Shown one piece after another: positions 7,726-14,780 of a stretch of 14,780 nt of DNA. The translations under genes were made by a program, and so were the position numbers. Location: assembly GCA_002347125.1 (NCBI GenBank), contig DDXG01000123.1, forward strand, positions 1-14,780, given 5' to 3'. The notes below the pieces were generated by a model. It was not told the DNA's origin, ran no database searches, and was given only the letters and a program-made list of their open reading frames with translations. Numbering within the stretch: position 1 is the first letter of the stretch; every line of letters begins with the position of its first letter. Origin of the DNA: Phycisphaerales bacterium UBA2266. GTDB lineage: Bacteria; Planctomycetota; Phycisphaerae; Sedimentisphaerales; Anaerobacaceae.

Positions 7726-10092
7726 CTAGAATCCCTGCTGCTCGGTGCGGGCGATAATCTCATCCTGTAAGTCGGCCCCAAGGTCTACGAAGTAGTCACT
7801 GTACCCGGCGACACGGACGATCAGGTCCCGATTCATCTGCGGCTGCCTCTGTGCCAGGCGCAGCGTCTCGGCGTCGATGACGTTGAATTGGATATGATGC
7901 CCGTCCATCTTGAAATACGACCTGATAAGATGGGCAAGCTTGTCGAGCCCCTCGCCGTCAAGCACCTGCGGATTGAACTTCATGTTCAGCAGTGTCCCAC
8001 CCGTGCGGACGTGGTCGATCCGGGCCGCGGACTTCACCACGGCCGTGGGCCCGTTCACGTCCGCCCCATGACTCGGGCTGATTCCATCGGACACCGGTTC
8101 CCCGGCCTGCCGCCCGTTCGGCAGCGCCCCGACCACCGAACCGAAGTAGACATGCACGGTCGTCGGCAGCAGATTCACGCGATATTTGCCACCCTTCGTA
8201 TTCGGCCGCCCATTGAGAAGCTCATAATACGCATCAAAAACCTGCTCGGCTATGTGGTCGGCGTAGTCGTCGTCATTGCCGTACTTCGGCGTATCGAACC
8301 GCAGTGTCTTGAGCAGCCCGTCGGCCCCCTTGAAGTCTGCCGCCAAAGCCGCCAGCAACTGCTCCATGCCGATCGTCTTGTGGTCGAACACGTGGTACTT
8401 CACGGCCGCCAGGGCATCGGTCAACGTGCCAATACCCACCCCCTGGATATATGTCGTGTTGTACCGGGCCCCACCATTGTGATAATCGAGGCCCTTGGCC
8501 ACGCAATCGTCCATCATGATCGACATAAACGGCGCGGGCATCTGGTTCGCGTAGAGCCGCTCAATCACATTGTTGCCGGCGATCTTCACATCGATGAAAT
8601 ATTCAAGCTGGCGGCGATACGCCTGCATCACCTGCTCGAAATCGGTGAATTGCCGCGCATCGCCCGTCGCAGGTCCAACCTGCACGCCGCCGGCCGGGTC
8701 AACACCGTTATTGAGCGCCAACTCAAGTATCTTGGGCCAGTTCATATACCCGGTCAGCGTACAGCTCTCCTTGCCGAAAGAGCTGATCTCCACGCACCCG
8801 CTGGGCCCGCCGCTGCGAGCGTCTCGCAGCGTCTTACCCGCCAGTAGCATCTCCTGGATGATGACGTCCGTATTGAACACCGAAGGCTGGCCAAAGCCGG
8901 TCCGAATCACCTCGCACGCCCGCCGAAGGAAACGGTCCGGGTTCTTCTTGCTGACCTGCACGCATCCGCTCGGCTGCGTCAGACGCATCTGCTCTATCAC
9001 ATCCAGGATCAGATATGAGACCTCATTGACCGCATCGGAACCGTCCTCCGGGCTGACGCCGCCCACGTTAATCAGCGAGAAATCCGTATATGTGCCGCTC
9101 TGTTCCTCCGTCACGCCCACCTTCGGCGGAGCCGGCTGGTTGTTGAACTTGATCCAGAAGCACTGCAGCAGCTCCTCGGCCCGTTCCCGCGTGAGCATCC
9201 CATCCTCAAGACCCCTGCAGTAGAATGGATACAGATGTTGATCCAGCCGTCCGGGATTGAACGAATCCCACGTGTTGAGTTCCGTAATAATCGACAGATG
9301 AACGAACCAGTATGCCTGTAGCGCTTCATGAAAATCCCGGGGCGCATGCGCCGGTACGTGCGTGCAGACCTGGGCCATCCGCTCCAGTTCCGCCCGACGA
9401 ATCGCATCGGTCTCCATCGCCGCCAGTTCCCTTGCCTTGTCGGCATGGCGCCTCGCGAAGGTGATCACCGCGTCGGCGCAGATGTCCATCGCCCGATACT
9501 CCTGCTCTTTGTCCCATGCCCGCGGGTCATTCAAGCGATCCAGGGCGGCCCTTGCCTCGGCGATCTCCCGCTTGATGTCCAGCAGGCCCTTGCGGTAGAT
9601 CTTATCGTCCAGGATGGCGTGACCGAAGGACCGCTGCTCCATGAACTCCGTGAAGACCCCTGCGTCAAACGCCCGGCGCCACGCCTCACTCATCGCTCCG
9701 AAGACCTTCTCGCGGATCGTCTTGCCCTTCCAGAACGGTATGATCTTCTCCGCATACACACGCCCGACCTCCTCCGGCACCACGAATGACGTCTTCTCCC
9801 GAACGTGCAGCACTCGCAGGTCCTCCAGATCGTGGCAGCACAACTCCGGATATGTCGGCGTCGCCTTGGGCGCGGGCCCGCGCTCCCCGACGATCAGTTC
9901 GCCGTCATTGATGCAGATAGTCTTGCGCTCCATCAGGTACTTGAACGCCAGAGCCCGACACACAACCGGCGATTCACGCAGCGGAATATCGCTCTGATAG
10001 AATTCCGTCATCAGCTCGGCCCGCTCCGCGCTGACGTAAGGCCGCGTATCCACGCTTTGTGCCCGCAATGCCGCCACTCGTTCACTGATCAT
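7726..10092 (-). CDS. hypD: Glycyl-radical enzyme, trans-4-hydroxy-L-proline dehydratase (HypD)
   Basis: This 788-residue enzyme should remove water from trans-4-hydroxy-L-proline to give pyrroline-5-carboxylate by radical chemistry under anoxic conditions. It has the dehydratase-class catalytic loop GPSGCVE, with thiyl Cys433 and base Glu435, and the glycyl-radical loop RVAGYSDYF with Gly763. As I recall Clostridioides difficile HypD (about 789 aa), its substrate-site residues are matched here with a 1-2 residue offset: Phe150 in FTEFMEQR, His158, Asp276 in TELNTWD, Ser332, Phe338 in TYTDF, Tyr449 in LTGY, and Thr644/645. Shared HypD-like blocks include INDGELIVGE, TPKYGNDDDYAD and DGHHIQFNV. 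It is not pyruvate formate-lyase, which has two adjacent active-site cysteines. The loop after Glu435 reads ISSFGKES, where I recall TGCFGKEA in C. difficile. The ATG at 10092 lies 2 bp after the activase stop, so the two are translationally coupled. A related unnamed dehydratase remains possible. Confidence 0.86.
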   Translation of the reverse strand: MISERVAALRAQSVDTRPYVSAERAELMTEFYQSDIPLRESPVVCRALAFKYLMERKTICINDGELIVGERGPAPKATPTYPELCCHDLEDLRVLHVREKTSFVVPEEVGRVYAEKIIPFWKGKTIREKVFGAMSEAWRRAFDAGVFTEFMEQRSFGHAILDDKIYRKGLLDIKREIAEARAALDRLNDPRAWDKEQEYRAMDICADAVITFARRHADKARELAAMETDAIRRAELERMAQVCTHVPAHAPRDFHEALQAYWFVHLSIITELNTWDSFNPGRLDQHLYPFYCRGLEDGMLTRERAEELLQCFWIKFNNQPAPPKVGVTEEQSGTYTDFSLINVGGVSPEDGSDAVNEVSYLILDVIEQMRLTQPSGCVQVSKKNPDRFLRRACEVIRTGFGQPSVFNTDVIIQEMLLAGKTLRDARSGGPSGCVEISSFGKESCTLTGYMNWPKILELALNNGVDPAGGVQVGPATGDARQFTDFEQVMQAYRRQLEYFIDVKIAGNNVIERLYANQMPAPFMSIMMDDCVAKGLDYHNGGARYNTTYIQGVGIGTLTDALAAVKYHVFDHKTIGMEQLLAALAADFKGADGLLKTLRFDTPKYGNDDDYADHIAEQVFDAYYELLNGRPNTKGGKYRVNLLPTTVHVYFGSVVGALPNGRQAGEPVSDGISPSHGADVNGPTAVVKSAARIDHVRTGGTLLNMKFNPQVLDGEGLDKLAHLIRSYFKMDGHHIQFNVIDAETLRLAQRQPQMNRDLIVRVAGYSDYFVDLGADLQDEIIARTEQQGF

Positions 10093-10094
10093 AG

Positions 10095-11015
10095 TTACCC
10101 GCCTGTTCTGACCTCCAGACCGTAGGATCGAATCGTTTGGGCGACCGTATCCAAACGCTCCGCCGTACAGACATCAGCCGTAAATGGATCGCCACCCCAC
10201 GCCAGCCGCTTTGACTTGTCGCGACCGGCCCGGTGATAAGGCAGAATATCCACCCCGTCAACTCCCGGCAGCGACACCGCAAACTCCGCGGTCGCCCGGA
10301 TATTGGCCTCGTCGTCATTGAAACCCGGCACAATCGGGACTCGAATCGCCACGTGGCAACCCATTGCCACGATCCGCCTGATGTTATCAAGAATCAGCCC
10401 GTTATCAACACCTGTCAGGGCCTCATGCCTGCGGCCGTCCATGTGCTTAACGTCGCACAAGAACATGTCCGCACCCCGGGCCACCTGTTCCACCGTCTCC
10501 CGCGGCCCCCAACAGCTTGAATCCACCGCCGTGTGAACCCTCAACCGCCGGCATTCCCCCAACAGGGCCAACAGGAACCCGGCCTGCATCAGAGGCTCGC
10601 CTCCGGAGAACGTTACTCCTCCGCCCGACTCATCGTAGAAGATGATGTCCTTCTTCACTCGCTCCATCACCCACCCAACCGACACTTCCTGCCCGATGAT
10701 CTCGCGCGCCCCACCCGGACACGGATTGACACACTCTCCGCAGACCACACACACTGCCGGGTCCGTGGCGGGCAGGTCCGTGTCCATGCTGACGGCCCCT
10801 TGAGGACAGACCTCCACGCACCGCCCGCACCGCACACACCGCGAGCTGCGCAGCCCGGGCTCCGGGTCCTTCCGCCAGCTCTCCGGATTGTGGCACCACC
10901 GACACCGCAGCGGGCAACCCTTGAAGAACACCGTTGTACGAATCCCTGGCCCGTCGTGAATGGAGTACCTCCTGATGTCGAAGACGACCCCCTTTACGCC
11001 AGTCTCGCTGCCCAT
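10095..11015 (-). CDS. Glycyl-radical enzyme activase (radical SAM), HypD-activating type
   Basis: This 306-residue iron-sulfur enzyme uses S-adenosylmethionine to place the glycyl radical on the partner dehydratase. The radical SAM cluster cysteines are Cys34, Cys38 and Cys41 (CX3CX2C in GCPLRCRWC), preceded by YSIHDGPGIRTTVF, which is typical of the family. Two ferredoxin-type clusters follow at Cys60/63/66/70 and Cys89/92/95/99; this insert is usual in activases of dehydratase-type enzymes and absent from PFL activase. The SAM-binding GGE is at 138-140. I chose the ATG at 11015 because GGAAG lies 5 nt upstream and homologous activases begin close to the VFDIRRYSIHDGPG segment. An in-frame ATG at 11087 would add 24 residues from AT-richer sequence that does not look coding. 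It is the first gene of the pair and is followed 2 bp later by hypD, its evident substrate. Confidence 0.9.
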   Translation of the reverse strand: MGSETGVKGVVFDIRRYSIHDGPGIRTTVFFKGCPLRCRWCHNPESWRKDPEPGLRSSRCVRCGRCVEVCPQGAVSMDTDLPATDPAVCVVCGECVNPCPGGAREIIGQEVSVGWVMERVKKDIIFYDESGGGVTFSGGEPLMQAGFLLALLGECRRLRVHTAVDSSCWGPRETVEQVARGADMFLCDVKHMDGRRHEALTGVDNGLILDNIRRIVAMGCHVAIRVPIVPGFNDDEANIRATAEFAVSLPGVDGVDILPYHRAGRDKSKRLAWGGDPFTADVCTAERLDTVAQTIRSYGLEVRTGG

Positions 11016-11319
11016 CGAGACTTCCGCTTGTCTTTGACACGCGGTCATATGCCCCATATTATCCAAACTGCCTACTTTTACGACCATATTCGCTCTTGGC
11101 CCACGAGCGAGTGCTCAGCATCCGAGCCGAATCCAGATACGGGCTGCGCCAGACAGACCTGACATCCGACAAGGCACTGCACATAGGCCCCGCTAAGTTA
11201 GCACAAATTAGTCTTAGATGCAACAGGAATCGCCCTGCTCCTCGCGAGAGCCCATTGTACGAGACAGACCGCGACCACGGCCATTGGCCCCTCAAGGATT
11301 GCGTTGCCTCCCGCCGGCT
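11016..11319 (-). other. Intergenic region between kinase and activase
   Basis: This holds about 304 bp without a convincing gene. Transcription of the activase-hypD pair probably starts here or reads through from the kinase. A weak -10-like GATAATAT lies at about 11059-11066, but no good -35 hexamer stands at the right distance. An AT-rich patch at 11193-11217 has short inverted ends CTAAG/CTTAG and three TTAG copies. An imperfect palindrome centred on CTCGCGAG (11241-11248) is also present. No T-tract terminator follows the kinase stop. None of these can be assigned with confidence. Confidence 0.35.
11021..11025 (-). promoter_or_regulatory. Ribosome binding site favouring the activase start at 11015
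   Basis: GGAAG lies 5 nt before the ATG at 11015 on the minus strand. The longer start at 11087 is preceded only by a poor AAGAG-like match. Confidence 0.45.
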
Positions 11320-12549
11320 CTAGAAACTCAGTATTAGCAGCAGCGCGATAATGATAAGAAACACGGCCGAAGCTCCCCCAAGAATCAGAATAGCCATACG
11401 GTACTTGGCAATGGTTTCCTCGTCCGCGTAGGTCGGTCGCTCGATCTCCACTTCCTCCCCCGTGCTCAACTCGTGCAGCATTGACACATCAAACCGCTTA
11501 TGGGCCTGAAGCGGCGGCTGGCCGTTCTTGAGCGCCTCCAGGTCCACCAGCAATTCCTCGACATTGCTGTACCGGTCCTCTCGCCGCTTGGCCAGCATGA
11601 TCTCAATCACTTCGGAAATCCCGGCTGACAGCGAGGTATTGATGTGGTCCGGCGGCGTCAGCGGCTCCTTCAGATGCTTCTTCATCACTTCCGCCGAGTC
11701 ATCGGCCATGAACGGCACCCGGCCGGTTACCATGTGGTAGAAGGTGGCCCCCAGCCCGTAGATATCCGCCCGCCCGTCGATGTCGATCTTGCCCCGAATC
11801 TGCTCCGGGGCAATGTAATACGGCGTGCCATAAGCCTTTCCCGCCTCCGTCTCGGCCAGCTTGACGTCCGTCATCTCCCGTGCCAGACCCATATCCGCCA
11901 GCTTTACGGCCCCGGTCTTGCTGAGCATGATATTCTTGGGTTTGACGTCGCGGTGGATCAGGCCATGGTGATGCGCGTGGGCCAGGGCATGGGCAACCTG
12001 GATAATGATATCCAGCGCCTGCCGCTCATCCATCGGCTGCCCGCCGGCCAGGTCATCCGCCAGCGTCCTTCCCTCCACGTACTCCATCACGAAATAGTGG
12101 TATCCGGCCGCCTCCCCCACGTCGATCGCCTGGACGATGTTCGGGTGGTTCAGCTTGCCCGCCGCTTGGCCCTCTTTGTAGAACCGCTCCACGTACTCCG
12201 GGTTCTCACTGAATCGCTTTGGGAGCACCTTGATCGCCACCTGGCGGTTGAGACTGAGCTGGCGGGCCTTGTAGACAATGGCCATCGCACCGGACCCGAG
12301 CTTGCCGAGGATCTTGTAGCCGGGAATCTGGTGGACCGCCGCCTTGTTGTCCTTCAGGCTCGCCTTCAGACGCAGCGCCTGGCTCTGCGTGATATAGCCC
12401 AGGCTCACCAGCAGCGTTTCCAGCATCACAGGGCTGATTCTTCGGCGTGATTTGAGTTCCTCCAGCGCCCGGCGCAGCTCGGCGTCGGTGCAAAGCCCCT
12501 GCTCGACGGCCATTTTGCCGAATACGCTGTCATAGTTCGTTTCAGCCAT
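11320..12549 (-). CDS. Membrane-anchored Hanks-type Ser/Thr protein kinase with MshEN-like N-terminus
   Basis: This is a 409-residue signalling kinase. Residues 10-65 contain two similar helical halves (VFGKMAVEQGLCTDAELRRA and LLVSLGYITQSQALRLK) that look like the MshEN/type II secretion ATPase N-terminal fold. The kinase domain spans about 78-340: Gly loop GSGAMAIV (85-92), Lys107 in VAIK, Glu126, catalytic HRDVKPKN with Asp201, Mg-binding DMG (219-221, in place of DFG) and activation-segment end GTPYYIAPEQ (241-250). A single hydrophobic helix at 384-409 ends the protein, so the kinase faces the cytoplasm and there is no extracellular sensor or PASTA domain. It has its own promoter (12638-12665) and a GAGG ribosome site 4 nt before the ATG. 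The next gene on the strand starts 304 bp away. Targets are unknown; control of neighbouring genes is possible but not shown. Confidence 0.9.
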   Translation of the reverse strand: MAETNYDSVFGKMAVEQGLCTDAELRRALEELKSRRRISPVMLETLLVSLGYITQSQALRLKASLKDNKAAVHQIPGYKILGKLGSGAMAIVYKARQLSLNRQVAIKVLPKRFSENPEYVERFYKEGQAAGKLNHPNIVQAIDVGEAAGYHYFVMEYVEGRTLADDLAGGQPMDERQALDIIIQVAHALAHAHHHGLIHRDVKPKNIMLSKTGAVKLADMGLAREMTDVKLAETEAGKAYGTPYYIAPEQIRGKIDIDGRADIYGLGATFYHMVTGRVPFMADDSAEVMKKHLKEPLTPPDHINTSLSAGISEVIEIMLAKRREDRYSNVEELLVDLEALKNGQPPLQAHKRFDVSMLHELSTGEEVEIERPTYADEETIAKYRMAILILGGASAVFLIIIALLLILSF

Positions 12550-12637
12550 GAAACCTCAAATCAGGAAGGGCCTGCGGATGCTTCAGTCCATTCCCAGACG
12601 CTTGGTTTTACATCCGATAGAGCGACCCAAGCCGCTC

Positions 12638-12665
12638 ATTATCGGGTTATGAGACCTACTGTCAA
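12638..12665 (-). promoter_or_regulatory. Sigma-70-type promoter of the Ser/Thr kinase gene
   Basis: On the minus strand there is a perfect TTGACA (12660-12665), a 16-bp spacer and GATAAT (12638-12643). The start would fall near 12631, giving a leader of about 82 nt. It is back to back with the etfB promoter about 125 bp away. The sequence between them shows nothing else I recognise. Confidence 0.8.
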
Positions 12666-12790
12666 AAGAAAAAACGGTCCTTCGAAGCGCGACAGACCCA
12701 TCCACGCAGAAATCGACGCTTTGCACACGCAGGTTTAGCCCTTTTTGCCCTGTAACCACACCGCCAGCGCTCTCACCGGCCCTTTTGGGG

Positions 12791-12818
12791 TTGACTTGGG
12801 CCGCTCGGCCGCTACACT
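12791..12818 (+). promoter_or_regulatory. Sigma-70-type promoter of etfBA
   Basis: TTGACT (12791-12796), a 16-bp spacer and TACACT (12813-12818) precede etfB. The predicted start near 12825 leaves a leader of about 52 nt before the GTG at 12877. Because the promoter lies downstream of the TTG at 12745, it also argues against the longer reading frame. Confidence 0.7.
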
Positions 12819-12876
12819 GTGGCTTCTTCAAATACTACGACCCGAGAAAAGGCATGTTTTTTGGGGAAACACAAAC

Positions 12877-13782
12877 GTGGCATACAACCTGGTAGTATTG
12901 GTCAAGCAGGTGCCGGACACCAAACGCATCACCGGTGAGGCGATGAACGACGACGGCACAGTCAATCGTTCCGCCCTGCCGGCCATCTTCAACCCCGAAG
13001 ACCTCAACGCTTTGGAAATGGCCCTCCAGATCAAGGATGCTCATGGCGGAACGGTAACCGTCCTGACGATGGGCCTGCCCGCCGCGGCCGCGGTGCTCCG
13101 CGACGCCCTCTACCGTGGGGCTGATGACGCCATCCTCATCACCGACCGCCGATGCGCCGCCAGCGATACCCTGGCCACCAGCTACATCCTCAGTTGCGCC
13201 GTCAAGAAGCTCGACTATGACATCGTGCTTTGCGGTCGCCAGGCCATTGACGGCGACACCGCCCAGGTCGGACCGCAGCTTGCCGAAAAGCTGGGGATTA
13301 CCCAGATTACCTATGTCGAGGCGCTTGTCGGCCTTCAGGATCGCGTCATTGAGGCCCGCCGCAATATCGGCAATGGCCGGCAACAGGTCCGGGCCCGATT
13401 GCCCGTCCTGCTGACCGTGGTCGGCGAAGCCAACGAACCGCGAGTCGCGGCCGCCAAGCGCCTGATGAAGTACAAGAAGGCCCTGACGCCCATCGAGATC
13501 GATACCCTCGCCAAGGCCGCCGGCGACGACCCGACCACGGCGGCAAAGACCGCGAAATCCACGGCCGACCAGCTCCAGGCCAGGGGCCTGCTTATCAAGC
13601 AGTGGGACCTCGACGTCCTCGAAGCCGACCTTAACTGGTGCGGTCAGAGCGGCTCTCCGACAAAGGTCCATCGGATTCAGAGCGTCGTGCTCACCGCCAG
13701 GCAAACCAAGGATATCGAGCCCAGCCAGGCGGGCATCGACAACCTGATCCATGAACTGATCTCCGACAAGGTCATCGCCTGA
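12877..13782 (+). CDS. etfB: Electron transfer flavoprotein, beta subunit
   Basis: This 301-residue protein pairs with EtfA to carry electrons between flavin dehydrogenases and other carriers. It opens with AYNLVVLVKQVPDT, the standard EtfB N-terminus, followed by FNPEDLNALEMAL and the family hallmark GRQAIDGDTAQVGPQLAEKL (120-139). The LTMGLPAAAAVLRDAL segment and DRRCAASDTLATSY resemble EtfB proteins of the electron-bifurcating type; that is inference. At 301 residues it is longer than classic EtfB (about 255) because of a C-terminal extension with SPTKVHRI. The GTG at 12877 is chosen because the homologous N-terminus starts there, GGGGA lies 9 nt upstream, and the frame opens earlier only with a TTG at 12745 that precedes the promoter. 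etfA follows after 59 bp. No partner dehydrogenase is visible. Confidence 0.92.
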   Translation: MAYNLVVLVKQVPDTKRITGEAMNDDGTVNRSALPAIFNPEDLNALEMALQIKDAHGGTVTVLTMGLPAAAAVLRDALYRGADDAILITDRRCAASDTLATSYILSCAVKKLDYDIVLCGRQAIDGDTAQVGPQLAEKLGITQITYVEALVGLQDRVIEARRNIGNGRQQVRARLPVLLTVVGEANEPRVAAAKRLMKYKKALTPIEIDTLAKAAGDDPTTAAKTAKSTADQLQARGLLIKQWDLDVLEADLNWCGQSGSPTKVHRIQSVVLTARQTKDIEPSQAGIDNLIHELISDKVIA

Positions 13783-13841
13783 ACCATCCGCCGGCAACCG
13801 AATGGAAACTAATCAACGGAATTGCGTGCGAATAACCAACC

Positions 13842-14780
13842 ATGATTGATGTGAACAGAAAAGGGCAAGTCTGGGTCTTCGCCGAACAGCACCGCGGGCG
13901 TCTCGACGACACCCCGCTGGAACTCATGAGCAAGGCCCGCCACCTGGCCGATACGCTCGGCGTACAATTGGCCGCACTTTTGCTTGGCGACCGCGTCTCA
14001 AACCTCACAGACAAGCTGATACATTACGGCGCCGACGTCGTTTACCTCGCCGAACATCCCCTCCTGGGGGCCTACCAGACCAATGGCTATGCCCAGGTTA
14101 TCTGCGGTTTGATTCACAAGCACAAACCACAGGTCGTGCTTTATGGCGCCACGGTGGTCGGACGCGACCTCGCCCCCCGGATCGCCAGCGCCGTCAAGGC
14201 CGGCCTGACCGCCGACTGCACCGACCTGCAAATCGGCGATCACAAGCTCGCCAAGACCGGCGAGGTCCTGCAGAATCTGCTGTTTCAGATTCGCCCGGCC
14301 TTCGGCGGCAATATCATGGCGGACATCCTCAGCCCCAACTCCAGGCCCCAGATGGCCACCGTGCGACCCAATGTCATGAAGATAGACGAGCCCCGCCCCG
14401 GCCGCACGGCCATCGTGGTGCGCGAGGAGATAAAGATAGACAAGGGCCTGCGCCGGGTCAAGGTGCTGGAGCGTAAGCTGGCGCATGACAAGGCCGGCGC
14501 GAAGATAGAGGAGGCCCGCGTGATAGTTTCGGGCGGGCGCGGCCTCAAGACGCGGGAGAAGTTCAAGCTGCTCGAAGACCTCTCCGCGCTGCTCGGCGGC
14601 GTGGTCGGCGCTTCGCGCGCCGCCGTGGACATGGGCTTCAAGGAGAAGACCCACCAGGTCGGCCAGAGCGGCACCACCGTCTCGCCCAAGCTTTACCTGG
14701 CCTGCGGCATCTCGGGCGCGGTCCAGCACATAGTCGGCATGAAGGCCTCGGATATCATCGTCGCGGTCAACAAGGACCCC
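13842..14780 (+). CDS. etfA: Electron transfer flavoprotein, alpha subunit (3' end beyond window)
   Basis: The first 313 codons are present; the C-terminus is cut by the window edge. Residues 1-180 are the alpha/beta domain that contacts EtfB. The C-terminal FAD domain begins near 225, with SGGRGLK, then GASRAAVDMG, and the FAD-binding VGQSGTTVSPKLYLACGISG and IIVAVNKDP. About 30 or more residues should be missing. The ATG at 13842 has no clear Shine-Dalgarno site. Codon use changes inside the gene: before about 14380 Ile is mostly ATC/ATT, Ser is never TCG and Ala is almost always GCC; after it ATA, TCG and GCG are common. etfB uses neither ATA nor TCG. The reading frame is unbroken and both halves look like one intact EtfA. 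Confidence 0.92.
   Translation, partial: MIDVNRKGQVWVFAEQHRGRLDDTPLELMSKARHLADTLGVQLAALLLGDRVSNLTDKLIHYGADVVYLAEHPLLGAYQTNGYAQVICGLIHKHKPQVVLYGATVVGRDLAPRIASAVKAGLTADCTDLQIGDHKLAKTGEVLQNLLFQIRPAFGGNIMADILSPNSRPQMATVRPNVMKIDEPRPGRTAIVVREEIKIDKGLRRVKVLERKLAHDKAGAKIEEARVIVSGGRGLKTREKFKLLEDLSALLGGVVGASRAAVDMGFKEKTHQVGQSGTTVSPKLYLACGISGAVQHIVGMKASDIIVAVNKDP

Noticed and set aside
7726..10092. Annotation of the glycyl-radical enzyme as pyruvate formate-lyase
   Set aside because: Pyruvate formate-lyase has two adjacent active-site cysteines; here a single Cys433 is followed by Val-Glu, the dehydratase pattern, and the activase has the two-ferredoxin insert.
11016..11087. Longer activase start at ATG 11087
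   Set aside because: The extra 24 codons are AT-richer and not family-like, and the ribosome site before 11015 is better. It cannot be fully excluded.
12745..12876. N-terminal extension of etfB from a TTG codon
   Set aside because: The extension spans a good promoter and has no match to EtfB N-termini, which begin at the GTG at 12877.
1..14780. CRISPR arrays, insertion sequences, phage integration site at the tRNA
   Set aside because: No regularly spaced repeats, transposase or integrase motifs were seen. The tRNA 3' end is not repeated within the window as far as I can see.

Overview
This 14.8-kb window is GC-rich, densely coding bacterial DNA. It encodes a glycyl-radical enzyme, which oxygen inactivates, so the organism lives at least partly without oxygen. 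A short-sensor Hanks-type Ser/Thr kinase, an ETF pair, a eukaryote-like prolidase and an M2-type peptidase would all fit an anaerobic member of the Planctomycetota (Phycisphaerae-like). That placement is inference; no phylogenetic marker other than a tRNA is present.

Layout. At the left end is a minus-strand tRNA-Arg(CCU) with a near-consensus promoter. Next comes a minus-strand block read from high to low coordinates: a glycyl-radical-enzyme activase (10095-11015) and, 2 bp later, a glycyl-radical dehydratase that I identify as trans-4-hydroxy-L-proline dehydratase, HypD (7726-10092). After a 181-bp gap with its own strong promoter (7619-7647) follows a tight four-gene operon: an exported M2/M3-type zinc peptidase (5862-7544), a sodium:solute symporter with an unusual extracytoplasmic insertion (3989-5854), a PEPD-like M24 prolidase (2587-3975) and an exported S9 prolyl-oligopeptidase/DPP-like peptidase (280-2550). 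Upstream on the same strand is a membrane-anchored Ser/Thr kinase with its own promoter (11320-12549). Divergent from it, on the plus strand, are etfB and etfA (12877-14780, etfA cut by the window edge).

How the genes may work together. The central hypothesis is a locus for using hydroxyproline- and proline-rich peptides such as collagen fragments or plant hydroxyproline-rich glycoproteins. Exported S9 and M2-like peptidases would trim imino-acid-rich peptides. The SSS symporter would import amino acids or small peptides. The cytosolic prolidase would split Xaa-Pro and Xaa-Hyp dipeptides. HypD, charged by its activase, would dehydrate free hydroxyproline to pyrroline-5-carboxylate. No pyrroline-5-carboxylate reductase or dehydrogenase lies in the window. 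The ETF genes belong to a separate divergent unit, and a link to this pathway is not shown.

Other points are an abrupt codon-usage change inside etfA near 14380, a cadherin-like segment embedded in the transporter, and a kinase with an MshEN-like N-terminus but no extracellular sensor. No CRISPR array, insertion sequence, rRNA or prophage gene was seen.
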